DNA of 64,000 bases from Trichobilharzia szidati (taxonomy: Eukaryota > Platyhelminthes > Trematoda > Strigeidida > Schistosomatidae). Below are positions 34,080-45,264 of this stretch, piece after piece; the stretch's first letter is position 1, and the number at the start of each line of letters is the position of its first letter. The translations under genes were made by a program, and so were the position numbers. Location: positions 138,790,920 to 138,854,919 of the forward strand of contig OX235279.1 of NCBI GenBank assembly GCA_944472155.2. Reading direction: 5' to 3'. The notes below the pieces were generated by a model. That model had not been told where the DNA came from and did no database searches. It saw nothing but the letters and a program-made list of their open reading frames with translations.

Positions 34080-34520
34080 TAAATAAATACTTGAATGCTC
34101 ACTTCGCTCCGAAACATTCAGTGCGTTAAATTATAATTCATTTGAATCTTTTTTTAAGTTCACTATTGATTTAATAATAAGGAGTTTTGATTAGTTAAGA
34201 GTGTATTTTATTGATTTATTATGACAGGTGCACAACCTATCAGCACAAAAATTTAAGTATTAGAGACTAAATATTTATCTGACTGACTTTAAATAGAAAA
34301 TATTTCAAATGCCGTACACTTTTTTGGAAAGCCATCATTTCATTTGACTTTGAAACCAATAAACAGTTTTACCAGAAGCTTACTATTACATTCTTCGAAG
34401 GAAGACATTACGTTGATTGGTTTCCAGAAAAATTTCACCAGCCAGTGTTATCCATCCTCCTCGGTCCTAGCGTTGAATAACTTGTTTTTTCTATGCTCAT
34501 GGGTCTCAGTAGTGAAGGGG
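34080..34520. other. AT-rich stretch, nothing supported
   Basis: A 67-residue open frame (34344-34547 plus) has no support. Confidence 0.4.
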
Positions 34521-34524
34521 TTAT

Positions 34525-34770
34525 TTTCAACGAGGTGGTGTCACTAGCCTTACACCCACCCTCTCCCGAGTTCCGGTCTTAGGGCCTGCTATTAAAGTGG
34601 GCCACGAGTCTAACCTACAAGTGTGAAGTAGATGAGATCATGTGAAAAGAAAATGTAAGCTTGTGAGCAGCCGTATATTCAGATAAAATGATAGCAGAGA
34701 ACAGACTACAGTGGTAGTGTTCTGTTGAAGCTCTGTATTCCGAGTGGAACTCAGAGAAGGAATAATTATT
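34525..34770 (+). repeat. RTE-tailed short element, possible SINE remnant
   Basis: The end GTTGAAGCTCTGTATTCCGAGTGGAACTC followed by AGGAATAATTATT resembles the RTE and SINE type 1 3' end. The first part, GGTGGTGTCACTAGCCTTACACCC, recalls the RTE 5' UTR. No tRNA head is visible. It may be a 5'-truncated or different SINE. Confidence 0.4.
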
Positions 34771-34774
34771 TGAA

Positions 34775-36175
34775 CCTGTAGATAAAAAATTGATATTGGT
34801 GTAGTGAATGTTGTGAAAACCTGTTTTTATGAAAATTCTTCATTGTTGTGCATTCAATACACCATGATCCTTATCTTTTTAACTGATCATATGGTGAACT
34901 GAATTATAATAGGTCCTTATTCTTGCTGAACTTTGAGTGCATTTATCACATAATTTCGTTCCAAATTCACTGATATTTTCTTCACTCTCAGCATCCTAGC
35001 TTTTCTTTTTCAACTTATCACTATTGGATTATTGGGGATTTACTGTTTAAATACACAGGATGGAACTGGTCTCTGTGGTGATTTCTGACTTCAGGTAAAC
35101 CGTTTGTAGAAAATGGTAAACTACAATTGCTGAATTTAAAGATACCGTAGGTGAGCAGGATAGCCTTAAAATCGAATCAATATGTGATTGACCGACGCAT
35201 TTATAGTAGAACTAACAAACCTTTCTATTATATGAGGCATATATTTTTATTTTTGATATTCCTGTTAGGAAAGGATAACTATCATTAACCCTACGCTGAT
35301 TTCGATAAGATACGTGATTGACGTGAAAGCAACGTAAATGCCGTGAAGTTTAATGAATTTAAAGCAATCAACAAAATTATTGAGGCCAGAATATAATGAC
35401 TCATGTCATATGGCGAAGACATGAATTTACAGTGTGCTGGGATATCACTGTATCACCGTAATAGCTATTTGTTAAGGAACATTAGTTTATTCATTTAGTT
35501 AGTTTTAATTTGATTTAAATTTTGAATTTTGCACATGCACATATATTTCATTTTTCGGAAAATAACTCTGACTACTTGCATTTCTAAAGTAGTGTCAAAA
35601 GAGTTTAGAAATTTCACAGGGAATCAATATCAGTCAAATTAAAACATTATCAGTCTTAATAAAGGAAAGAGTATTAATTTCAGGATCTCTCAACAATGTA
35701 CATAATGAAAAGCGTAAGCCTAAAGTATTTTAATAAAGTTAACTACTAACGCCTTTAGTTGACAACTTCAAAGTAACGAAAGTGTAGAATTAGTGTGAAA
35801 ACAGGAAAGGTGTTGTCATGATGATAACATGGTAAAGCTGTCCTTTTATTTTTGTTGACCACTTAATAGTCAGGCACTATACTGCAGTTACATGACCCAT
35901 TAGTTAGGCGATTACACTGGAATATGTGACTTAGAACAACAATCCAGCTGGAATGTCGCATGGAAATAGTGAGTTATTCGTAACACCAAGGCAGTTGTGT
36001 TTGTCAGACATACTTCACTATCAGTAATTGTGTCACGATGGTGACAGTACTTCTAGACTCACAAAGTCGAGGTGGTTAAGACGTCAAAAAGGTAACTGCT
36101 GCAGCTGATAGGAAATGTCAAAGTTGTACAAATAGCACGATTTTCGTGGCATGTCATCTTCCACTACATAGTTCC
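34775..36175. other. AT-rich stretch, nothing supported
   Basis: No recognised gene or repeat. An exon linking those at 38.2 and 34.0 kb was looked for by splice signals and not found. Confidence 0.45.
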
Positions 36176-36179
36176 ATAT

Positions 36180-36605
36180 TAGATAAGTTTACGTTAAATA
36201 TCACAGTGATTCAGCATTAACAATTGGATGACGTTTCAAGCATAGATTATTGCTCATAATCATATTAGTTTTAGTCACACGATTTCACAATTTGTCTTGT
36301 ACATATTTTCTTTCTGTCTCCCCAAATTCCCTTTGCTATTTGTCGCCACTTTCCATTTTTCCGGTGTAGATGTTGCATCATTCCGATTGCATGTGTGCGG
36401 TGTTGAATCGATAAACAAAGATTAAATGATTAACCTGTCTCTTTTCACCTGACTGTATTACTTTTTAATATTTTCACTTTGTCCTACCCACCCTATTTTG
36501 TGATTGAATGCAAGTGAATGCAGTCCAATGGTGGAGTTTTCTTCAAGGTTACCTAACTTAGCAGAGTCAATTATTCTAGATCTAGCCAAATCTTTATGTC
36601 ATATG
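36180..36605 (-). mobile_element. PLE family II, 3' end fragment
   Basis: TAAATATCACAGTGATTCAGC, GGATGACGTTTCAAGCATAG and ATTGCTCATAATCATAT are the family II end. GAATCGATAAACAAAGATTA and TCCTACCCACCCTATTTTGTG match the 265-835 copy. Frames are broken. Confidence 0.68.
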
Positions 36606-37345
36606 AAAAAGAGAAGACGTTCAGCGAAGAGACTCTTTTCGGTGAATTCATTCACATAGCTGTACAGTCGCATTTATATATAATTATTTGTGTGTGTGTG
36701 TGTACATGAGGTTTGTCAAGTTTACATAATTGATTAGTTAATACGAGAATGATGTAATATAAAAACAAAGCTAGTCAGACAGCAACTAAAGTAAGAATGA
36801 GTTAGTAAGCCAGATGACGTAATATAACTGACTAAAATGTTTCAACTTAGATCACGGTAGCAGCAAAGGTAATTACAGGTAGAGACTAAGTAGAAGTGAA
36901 ATTGAGCAAATAAGTTGGATGACGTAACATAAATGACTAGAAATTGAGCGTTGTTCAAGTCAGTAACAGTGGTAGTGAGGTGTAGAAATTGAATCTGGGG
37001 GGGGGGGGGTAGAGAACAAGAAAGTTGAAAATGTAAAATATTACAATTGAGAAGACAAAATAATACGAATGAAGAGACAGAAGAAAAGATTAGGTAGAAT
37101 TTACTTGTCGGTTAATAAGATAGATTACGTCCATTGGAAGTGTAGTGATTGAACGAACTTCTTCTGTATGTAGAGTTCAGGATTTAGCAAGTGAATCGTC
37201 ATTGCTTCTGCAGTTTGAAGAAGTCTGATTCGTACACCTTTAGGAAGACTACTTCTTACTCTGTAGACGAATTTGAAGTTTGTTTGAGGTGCAGCTTGGT
37301 GTCCGGATTCAATCAGATGTTCTGAGATGGAACTGCGGGGGAATT
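36606..37345 (-). pseudogene. PLE family I, 3' end with last part of the GIY-YIG domain
   Basis: On the minus strand, 37345-37135 reads RSSISEHLIESGHQAAPQTN, then FKFVYRVRSSLPKGVRIRLL and QTAEAMTIHL. This is the C-terminal block that follows GIY-YIG in the 12.0-12.35 kb copy. The family I tail (TGTACAGCTATGTGAATGAA, GAAAAGAGTCTCTTCGCTGAAC) is at 36670-36615. Between them is a degraded UTR with (GT)n and a run of 10 or more G near 37000. It is strongly 5'-truncated. Confidence 0.78.
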
Positions 37346-37735
37346 TATGTTCCTATAATCTAGTTGTTAATACAGAATCACTGTATGATATTTAAAATAA
37401 ACTTATATGATATTACATTCTATCACAGTGCCCAGGTTCTGCGCCACGTAGTGTTAGTCTTTCATTTGGCACATTTAGTGTGAACCTTCTTTATATTTAA
37501 GTTACAATCTATGTCCTCATGCAAAACTTTGTTTTTTTGTGTAGAAGGGAGTAGAAAGCTGATGTGTTATGCAGGATGTAACCACCAGGGATGACATACG
37601 TATTTGACGATGTTCATGGAAGAACCAGTTGAATTCCTATGAATACAGTAAATAGATTTCCAGCCTCTCTTACTGTAAATAAATGAAGTCCACAAGGTCA
37701 GATTTGAAAGCAATCACCTACCGGTGATAATCAGT
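37346..37735. other. unassigned
   Basis: Contains one 73-nt segment (37672-37600, minus) with good splice signals but doubtful coding content; see the rejected list. Confidence 0.35.
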
Positions 37736-37738
37736 AAT

Positions 37739-37840
37739 AATTGTTCAGACAAAGCAACAAGAAGACATAATTTGTATGAAACATGTAGTGTATGCGCGCA
37801 ACACATTTCGAACAATCTGATCAGAGGACATGAAATTCAC
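37739..37840 (+). repeat. inverted partial copy of the exon at 38.2-38.4 kb
   Basis: The plus strand reads SDKATRRHNLYETCSVCAQH, then ISNNLI. This compares with DKAIRRRDLSESCNVFAQHISNNLI in the minus-strand exon about 0.5 kb away. DNA similarity drops on either side. The copy sits in opposite orientation, with an RTE tail between the two. Confidence 0.6.
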
Positions 37841-37914
37841 GTTAACACATCTATTAAAGCTATTTATAGAACGTGTTTGGGGCGTATCCTAAAGTTTGTG
37901 GAAGCCCCAATAAT

Positions 37915-38050
37915 TAGAAGAGGAGATGAAAACGTGTGGGCAGACATGGAGCCAGGTGAAGACTCTAGCAGAGAACCGAACGCAATGGAGACGCACAGCT
38001 GAAGCCCTATGTTCCTCTAGGAATTAAAGGATACAATAATAATAATATAC
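37915..38050 (+). mobile_element. RTE 3'-end fragment
   Basis: It reads EMKTCGQTWSQVKTLAENRT, then QWRRTAEALCSSRN, which is the last block of the RTE ORF. It ends GAAGCCCTATGTTCCTCTAGG and (AAT)n at 38034-38049. It is about 135 bp long. Confidence 0.85.
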
Positions 38051-38212
38051 CCTTATGCGTTAAAAAACAATTCTTCAGCACACTAAACTTCCCTTGGTAA
38101 ACTCTGTTTTGGTACCGTAGCAGATGTACCTCTGTTATTTGGTTTGGTGGCCTTCGTTGTTATTTTGACCTTCAACATGTCCTTTTAACTTGACCCAAGT
38201 CTATTTTCTCAC

Positions 38213-38367
38213 CTCTAAACTCTTTATTAATTTCATATATATTCCTATGACAAGTCCGTCGTGTGTGATCAAATTGTTCGAAATGTGTTGAGCAAATACA
38301 TTACATGATTCAGACAAATCACGTCTTCTTATTGCTTTGTCTAAATTCATAAAGGGAACCAATTGTT
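38213..38367 (-). CDS. putative coding exon, unknown protein (exon A)
   Basis: On the minus strand the acceptor AACAGTTATTTAG ends at 38368. The 155-nt exon ends at donor TTTAGAG/GTGAGA (38212). After two bases it reads 51 codons: QLVPFMNLDKAIRRRDLSES, CNVFAQHISNNLITHDGLVI, then GIYMKLIKSLE, ending in phase 0. An inverted, diverged copy of its middle at 37.74-37.84 kb shows that this segment has been duplicated. That means either an exon duplication or that the segment belongs to an unrecognised dispersed element, which lowers confidence. It could lie upstream of the exon at 34.0 kb in the same gene, but the phases do not join directly. Function unknown. Confidence 0.42.
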
Positions 38368-38369
38368 CT

Positions 38370-39330
38370 AAATAACTGTTTGAAATTACGGATTTATAGA
38401 GAATAAAGATTATAACTCATAGAATGATAAGTGGTAACGTAATAATCCCTTAATGTAACAGTACTAAATTTAATCCTTCGTTGTTATATTGTACTGATTT
38501 TTTTCAGAAGTCAAATAGTCCGAAACAGTTGTCCATCATAATTTTGTTTACATTGTTTTGGGATGTACTACATATGCATACAGAAGTCTATTCTGAATTA
38601 TTTATTCTACGTTGAAGTAAAATCCTCAAAAGTTTGATTGAAGGCATTTATTTTTAGCCTTACTACTCAAAAGTTTCATTCATACTGTCTGGAAGCAATC
38701 AAGGGCATGAAAATGATAACAAATTATTTCTTTTTAAATCACAAAGTTCCACTTTCACCATCTTAAGATATATTTCATCGAAATCTTACAATTTTCATTA
38801 TTTATAGATCAACATTAACAGTAAAAGAGAACAGAAAGACAAACCAAGAATTTGTTGGCTTTTTACAAAGGAAAATGGGGAAGGGAAAACAACATTTCTA
38901 TGACTATATTCTAGTTTCCAGTGAATATACGTAAGTTTAAAAAGAAAGATATTTTATTCTTTCATTTCATGTAGATAGGAAACATTTGTGTAATTTATCT
39001 GTATAAGGAAAAAGGACAATAGGAGCACGAATTAATTCTGAGTATCTAATGATATATTCTTTGTGTATATGATTTCATTCTGTCGATTTCGCATTCTCTA
39101 TAAGTTATCCACAAAATGAAATAAATCTAGTTTTACTCAGCATTTAACGGAAAGAATGGCTAATTTTGAGTGGAAAATACTAGCATCTGTTAGGTGGAAT
39201 TTCACACTCCATATGCTGTAGTGAATAACTAGTAAACAACTAAGAGGTCTGTAGTTACTGTACGTCTTAGGAAAAATGAACGTTATGATTAAATCTGTTA
39301 TTTCCTGAGACAACTATTTGTTCTACGGTT
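38370..39330. other. AT-rich stretch, nothing supported
   Basis: No recognised gene or repeat. Confidence 0.45.
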
Positions 39331-39334
39331 CTAT

Positions 39335-40395
39335 GATTCACTTCTTGAGTTCTCAGTAGAACATACAACTCCATTGGCACTACTCCATTCTGTTCGGCTG
39401 TCTGCCAGCACCCTCAGATAGTTGATAAGTGAATACAAGCTTTCACTTAGTTTTTCAAATAGTCATCTCTGTCACTATCCGACGCCCAACTCGTTGCTTA
39501 CTATTCCGACTCTGTCAGGGAGACTGGCATATGATTTCACTTGACGGCTTCCTCAGCGTGTATGTCTAATCCGCCTCAGTCTTCTTCTGGATAATTATTA
39601 GGAAACAGATTGTTGGTCGTTTCCCTAACTGCCAGAATTCCTTGTTGCTTTTCCTTCCTGATCGGCCACAATACGCTTAGAAGTGGGGCAGTGAGAGCAG
39701 ATGTTGATGGAAGTCTATAGCAGCCCGTAGGAAACACTTTCGACGATACACGAGGTCTGTGGATCACTTAGAAGCACTGACTTAAAAATGGTGCAAGAAA
39801 TCCGGGTCCTTTTCGTCGTGTAAGTTGCTGCAACTCAGAGTAATAATACTGAACTTTAGGTTTGATACTGAATATTGAAGATCAAATTTTATAGTTTATC
39901 AATCAAATTACTTCTACTTCACTCAGCCGACAAAATAATCAGAAGACTGTCCTGTGTCTGTAAGATAAGTAGCACATTTTATATATACACAACCAGTATG
40001 AAATTTGATTGGCTGTGTGAAGCTGATTGCTAGAAGTTGTCCAGTCAGATTAGCCAGTTTTAGCAAGTTATTGCAAAATACAGCCAAATTAAAATAAAAT
40101 AAAATTAAGGATACAGAACACAACTGCTGTAGATCTCAACACGACACTGATTTTTAGTAATGAACGCCCACCGTGCATTCCTCACACATTCCGCCTGTAG
40201 TTGAAATAATGACGTCCAGGTGAGTGAAAGGTACGATTTAACTTAGATTCCTATCAGTGATGATGAGTGGTGCTCGTTGATGTTGGTTGGGTAATTCATT
40301 ACCTCTGTCTTCTCTGTGTCCCAGTGAAGACCAGTATTAGCTGACTTTTCTGTCAGTTTATTAGTTTTCGCTTGTATTTCTTCAAGTGCGTGCTC
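39335..40395 (-). mobile_element. RTE C-terminal part, interrupted at 39.8-40.14 kb
   Basis: Bases 39345-39800 are the reverse complement of the RTE C-terminal ORF (TTCCGACTCTGTCAGG, CGGCTTCCTCAGCGTG, ACTGCCAGAATTCC). Bases 40145-40395 hold the preceding block (GTAGTTGAAATAATGACGTCC, TGATGTTGGTTGGGTAATTC, CAGTTTATTAGTTTTCGC). About 340 bases of unrelated AT-rich DNA separate them. It is very degraded. Confidence 0.78.
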
Positions 40396-40780
40396 TTTTA
40401 CGAACGAATGACGATAAATGTGAAAAAACTTCTGAAGAAAAAGAACAGCAAGAAGTGGAAGAACTGTGCAGTGTTAACAGTAATGTAGTTGCATTACAAC
40501 GACCTATTAGAGTAGATATTACAGAGGAAATCACAAGTCACTGCTCAGTTCCTTCACAGTATAAAAAACAGTTTTGACATACTCTTCTCAAAGCATTATA
40601 TTAGCACAGATGATTATTAAATTAGCCGACCAACAGCAGGAAAAGTTATATGCATATAATGAAATCGATTCAGTAATATCCTACATTTATTCAACATTGA
40701 ATCGTTGTTCAGTCAATAACTCCTTAACAACATACAATATGCTTAAGACAACTGATTACACCTTTGTCAGGAACATCCAC
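40396..40780 (+). other. open, non-repeat island between two RTE copies (gene fragment or retrocopy?)
   Basis: One plus-strand frame (to 40577) reads DDKCEKTSEEKEQQEVEELC, SVNSNVVALQRPIRVDITEE and ITSHCSVPSQYKKQF before a stop. A second frame, open from 40574, reads SSQSIILAQMIIKLADQQQE, KLYAYNEIDSVISYIYSTLN and RCSVNNSL. The switch is near a run of six A at about 40563. Composition is protein-like in both and there is no match to the RTE or PLE. It could be a processed pseudogene or an exon pair, or chance. The later part of the second frame (after about 40785) is RTE antisense and should be ignored. Confidence 0.33.
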
Positions 40781-43010
40781 TATTATTATTGTTCTCTTTC
40801 TTCCGAGTGGAACACATCCCCAATTTGTTCTGTCTTCTACTGTCCTCTTCAGATGGACACACAATTGACCGTAGTCATCTCTCATCTCTTACTTCTCAAT
40901 ACACGATCTCCTCCAGATCACCCTCGGGTACACACCACAATCGTCGTTTCCCGTTTGCGCCCAACTCGAGCGATGGCCTGCACTGAGCCCAATGTCATCC
41001 AACGGTCTCCTCCGCGTGTGGTCAATCCACCTTCAAGTTTGTCTGACATCAGATATAAATCGTCCATAGTGTTGAAGAAGTTTCCAAATTACTTCACTGT
41101 CTACGGTGTCTGTGGAAGTCCTTTCGAAGTTGATGAAATTGAGGTGGGGATTTAACTGGCATTCTATGCTTTGTTCGAAGTGGTGGGGTTCTGCATCCAG
41201 TGCAACTTTCATTCTCTCCAGGATGACGTGATTTAGTATTTAACTTCTTTGGAATTTCGATGAGGTAGCCTTTCTTCCAGTCGGTATGCACCTCCCGTTC
41301 CTTTCAAACCTTTTGCAATAATGGCGTCAGCATATATGCTTCAGTGTCTGGGTCCGTTTTCACTGCTTCGTGAGGGAGGGAGAATTACGTCTGCCTCAGC
41401 CATCTTCCAAGTTAGCCTTCATAATCTTGATTGCGTTTGGGCCTTCTTTGGAGGATATTTGTCCACTGGTACTTCTGTGACTTGTTATTCATAGTGTTTC
41501 TGGACGAGTTGCAGGTAATGGTCGACCCGAGAGTTGTTTGAAGTGATCAGCCCTTTGTTTCATTTGTTCCTCCCTTTTGGTATTTAAGTTACCTTGATCA
41601 CCTTTTACAGGTTTCACATGCATCGATCCCTTCTGGAGTAGCAACCTGGTTGTCTGATATAAAGTTCCAAAATCTCTTTAACCTGTTACCCACCTGTTCT
41701 GCTTCGTTTGCCAGACAGTGTGTCGTAGAACTGTCTTTTGTCTTTCTTAACACTCTTCGTCACTCCTTCATTCAGTGCGATGTAGATTGAATTTAGCTTC
41801 TCCTTCTCCTGTTGTTCATTTCTGCTTTGGTTCATCTTCTCTTACACCATCCTCCTCTCCATTTTAGCTTCCGAATATTTGTTGATAGCTATTCCTTGTC
41901 TTTCCTTTCCTTTCTTCCTGATACGGCTATACAAGTTTCCTTCAACAACACCTTCAGAGAGTTAGTTCCAATGTTCTTCTATGCAGGTTTACCCACTGAT
42001 TCTGTGTAGTGTCTCCGACTTTGCACTGATATCTGTAGTGAGGGTATCTCTCTCAGTTTTATCCTTCAGTTTCTTAGTGCTGAACTTGAACTGTTGTCTA
42101 TCTCCAGTTGTTCTGAAGGCTTTCATGAACTAGATTTCTTGAACTAGATGATGATCTGAGCCCGCATCTGCTTCCCTTCTCAACTTTGTATCCAGAAGGC
42201 TGCTTCTCCACTTCCTTGAGCAGCGTTGAGATGAAGTCTATCTGGTTTTTTGTTTGTGTGTCAGGCAAAATCCATGTTTCTGGTCTTGTGTATGTCCTTG
42301 TGCTTGTACAGGTTACCTCTAATCACCAAATCATTGAATATGTATAAGACGTTGAAGGGTTGTCCGTTCTCATTCATTTTGCCGAACAATAGCCTCTTGA
42401 TTCTTGATGAGTTCTCTTCCTGTATTGTCTGCTCCCAGTTTGGCTTACATTCATATCTCCTATGAGGATTTTGATGCCACTATTTGGGATGTTGTCTATT
42501 ACTGCTTGCAGCTGACCATACAAATCTTCGCTCCTCTCTTGTTCTTAGTTGTCTGTAGGCGTATAACACTGGATAATTATAACCTTCCTTCCTTTTGATT
42601 TGAATTTGCTGTTATATTCCTGTGGGAGAAGGTTGGTTCCTACTGCTTAAGAGCTTTGTCTGTTGTTGTTGTTGACATCATGATATCCACTCACTCCATC
42701 AATGAGCTCGTGATTGTCGTCTGAGTGACCAGACCGCAGTAGTTTACTGGTTCTACAGTTGAAAATTGGCTGACTAATTTCCCGATGCCTCACACCAGCC
42801 CGCGTCATTTCGCCTCTCCGATTCCACAGTGAAATAAGTCTGATTTTTGTATTTTTCATATTTTTCTTGTGCGTTGAAGTTTATGTGGAAGTTTGATTAA
42901 TTTTTTCGGGTAAGGGTCGCCAGCTTCACACTAACCCTCCTCATTTTCTAGGCTTCGGACCGGCTAGACAACCAGCGGTCAAGTAAGCTGGGGGAGGATC
43001 GTAGAAACCA
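40781..43010 (-). pseudogene. RTE retrotransposon with 5' end, internally deleted
   Basis: On the minus strand a 5' UTR (about 43010-42840) is followed by the start WNRRGEMTRAGVRHREISQP (42859 frame), then endonuclease and RT pieces. Examples are the antisense of the KDIDKARNMDFAWHT-like block near 42250-42350 and of the YLIEIPKK block at 41240-41290. The region with the catalytic box and most of the C-terminus is missing. The element jumps near 41030 to its 3' end (GGAAGAAAGAGAACAATAATAAT, 40807-40785). Confidence 0.82.
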
Positions 43011-43091
43011 TGGTGAGTGTTTAGTCATATATGTAACTCCTCAGCCATATGTGCTTATCTCCACCCCTGAGTGAATTTATTTTTTATTTTA

Positions 43092-43272
43092 ATTTTATTA
43101 TAGCTTGATTCCACACAGTGTGTTTTGGTGCAAGTATGAAATTTTCAGCATGTGATATCGGTAGCCCAAATTTAGCAGGCTAACCATAGATATCAGGTAT
43201 GCGTCGGAGGGGATCGAACCTCGGCCCATGTGCACGGTCGGCGAGAGTCATAACCGCGGTGTCACCGACGCA
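43092..43272 (-). mobile_element. tRNA-headed SINE type 2
   Basis: The minus strand runs GTGCGTCGGTGACACCGCGG (box A region), then CTCTCGCCGACCGTGCACATGG. Box B, GAGGTTCGATCCCC, and the closing CCGACGC follow. The type 2 body (GGTTAGCCTGCTAAATTTGG, ATATCACATGCTG) ends GGAATCAAGCTATAATAAAA. It is the best type 2 copy. Confidence 0.8.
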
Positions 43273-43275
43273 CAA

Positions 43276-43350
43276 AAGCGCCCCCACGCTGCGAGTCGAA
43301 CCCGGACCGCCAGGGTGACAGCCAGGAATCCTAACCGCTATGGTGGTATT
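43276..43350 (-). pseudogene. tRNA-like sequence (Glu-like body, GTC in the anticodon position)
   Basis: The minus strand reads ATAGCGGTTAGGATTCCTGG (D-arm and box A), then CTGTCACCCTGGCGG and CCGGGTTCGACTCG (T-arm and box B). The body resembles eukaryotic tRNA-Glu, but the loop CTGTCAC would give anticodon GTC (Asp). The anticodon stem CCTGG/CCTGG has a mismatch, and the acceptor stem CGCAGCGTGGGGGC lacks a clear partner. It is a tRNA pseudogene or a second SINE head. It lies directly next to the head of the type 2 SINE in the same orientation. Confidence 0.6.
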
Positions 43351-43354
43351 TTTA

Positions 43355-45050
43355 CTGAGTCACTGATCTACTACCCATTGCGTTATCCCCTAGGTTACTG
43401 AGCGATGATGGCCTTGGGTATGTTTAGAAATTAACTATTTGTTGCTGTAATTTATCACGATTTTTGGTAATAATAATAATTTATATTTCCATATAAACAT
43501 AAATTTACATGAAAATGCATGCCATTTTTACAGGCACGATCAAGTATGATATAATGAAAAATAGTAGATTGTCTACAAGTTAATAATGTTTGAACAGCTA
43601 AATATTTGATATATATATATATAAATACACTCATTGTCTGACCCATGTAGTATCATTATTGAATTAAACAGTAGTCCTCCAGGTTGCGCAGGAAAATCGA
43701 CTTCGTTTCGTTTTCAACCCGTAGTTGTAGGTATACGATAGCCAACCAATATTGAGGTAAGTACAACGTTTACAAGGGATAGTAAGATTATCACTTTTTT
43801 TAAAAGTTCAAATTGTTGAATTATATAGTACAAGCAATCGGAACAGATTCTTATAATTGTTAATTTGTAAATCTTCCACGAAGGTTTCCATCGAAGTTGA
43901 GCGACAACCACGTGCTTGAACGCTATTTCAGGAAGAGGAGAAAATCCTGCACGGCTACAAAGTGGTATAAAGTGCAATCATGAATAATACATTATTGGAA
44001 GTATATTTACAAGAAAAATACAAGAATAAGCTATACAGTACTTGATATGATAGTGCACATTTGCAATGTATGATGCTAACCATATTGGTCTTACCGTAGA
44101 AAATTATGACGTTTTCTATGAAAATAAAGTTATTCTCAAACATGAGTGTTGTTATGTTTTTTTTTACCATCAGAGCAACCGAAATTTATGCGAGAGAAGA
44201 GTGTGAATGAGAAAAAAGAAAAACAAAAGAGTAAATTTCAGCTTTACTAAAGGCCTAGGAAGTTGAGATAAAATAGAGTATAATAGTAATTAGGTAGAAG
44301 GATATCGTGAAGTATATAAGTTACATTTTAGAGAGAAGTGGCTAGAAGGATTAGAACCTGTTGAATATGGTGACCTGTAGGATGTCTTGCGAACTTGTGT
44401 ATGGCCCATGGGATAGCATCTTGACAAGAAACTGAGCAGGCTTGTAGATGTTAGGAGCGAAAGCATTATTTTTTTACAAGCTAAAACTGTACAGTCATTA
44501 TTGTTTTAGTCTGTTTGTTTTTTTAATTTTTTTTATAAAGTCAATTTTTTTATACTTTAAGTATCTAAACTCATGTTCAGTTCTCGAGCTGCCAAAATAA
44601 TGCATGTTGATGTCCTACAGATCGGAGCGATTCACATTTGTGACTACTACCAAATCTGCTGATCAGCATGCGCCACCCTCCCTCCTTTTTTGACATTAAG
44701 CTCTGAGACCTTTTACAATGACTGCAGTTGTAATATTGGATTGCTTTGACTCCGTCCCAATCATACAGTATGCTGCACATTAACAGCTTTCATAACAAGT
44801 GCTTCCCATTAGGTCACGTGGCACAATAATACCAGAGGACATTGTAGTGAATAACTTCATAGAATTCGCAATGTGCAAACTGACCAGCAACTGATAATGT
44901 AAAAAGTTGGAGGAGCTGAAGTTTCTCGATAGTTTCTCTTGAGAACCAAAATTGCTTGATACTGTGAATGGTAATCAGGAAAGCGTGCATATTCTCATAA
45001 AATCATATACTACTTATTTGTTGGGATGAGTAATCGTAAACCACTTACAT
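43355..45050. other. mostly AT-rich; no supported gene
   Basis: A (TA)n run lies near 43608-43623. A minus-strand segment near 43954-43860 (AGFSPLPEIAFKHVVVAQLR) follows an acceptor-like CCACTTTGTAG but has no good donor. Bases 44577-44790 are richer in GC and may be an unknown repeat. Confidence 0.35.
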
Positions 45051-45059
45051 CAATCACTA

Positions 45060-45260
45060 GTGCTTGGTATTCACGTGGAATTGATTTGAATACCGGCCGG
45101 CGGTTTTACTATTTTAGGGCTTTCGCCAGAGGGAAACTGGGTGGTTTGCACTTATTCAGCTCTCTGAGCCGAGTCAGACGGGTATACTAGTGATAGACGC
45201 TGTCTGAAACGAGCGAAACTGCCTTCCGCTATTGAAATCAGTTCCATATGGCCAGTGAGC
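45060..45260. repeat. GC-richer unclassified block, probably a dispersed repeat
   Basis: It stands out from the AT-rich surroundings (ACCGGCCGGCGG, CGCCAGAGGGAAACTGG, AGCCGAGTCAGACGGG). No second copy is seen in this window and no frame is convincing. Confidence 0.3.
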
Positions 45261-45264
45261 ACTA

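Noticed and set aside
36995..37012. Run of G as a possible G-quadruplex
   Set aside because: A single homopolymer in a decayed UTR; could be an assembly artefact and has no structured partner.
37600..37672. 73-nt minus-strand segment with good acceptor (TTTATTTACAG) and donor (AAATAC/GTATGT)
   Set aside because: The start phase does not fit the end of the exon at 38.2 kb or lead into the one at 34.0 kb, and it is too short to judge coding content.
37935..38002. Plus-strand frame GDENVWADMEPGEDSSREPN as a gene
   Set aside because: It is the RTE C-terminus read in the wrong frame; the neighbouring frame gives TWSQVKTLAENRTQWRR.
43860..43954. Minus-strand AGFSPLPEIAFKHVVVAQLRW after an acceptor-like site
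   Set aside because: No convincing donor and no link to other exons.
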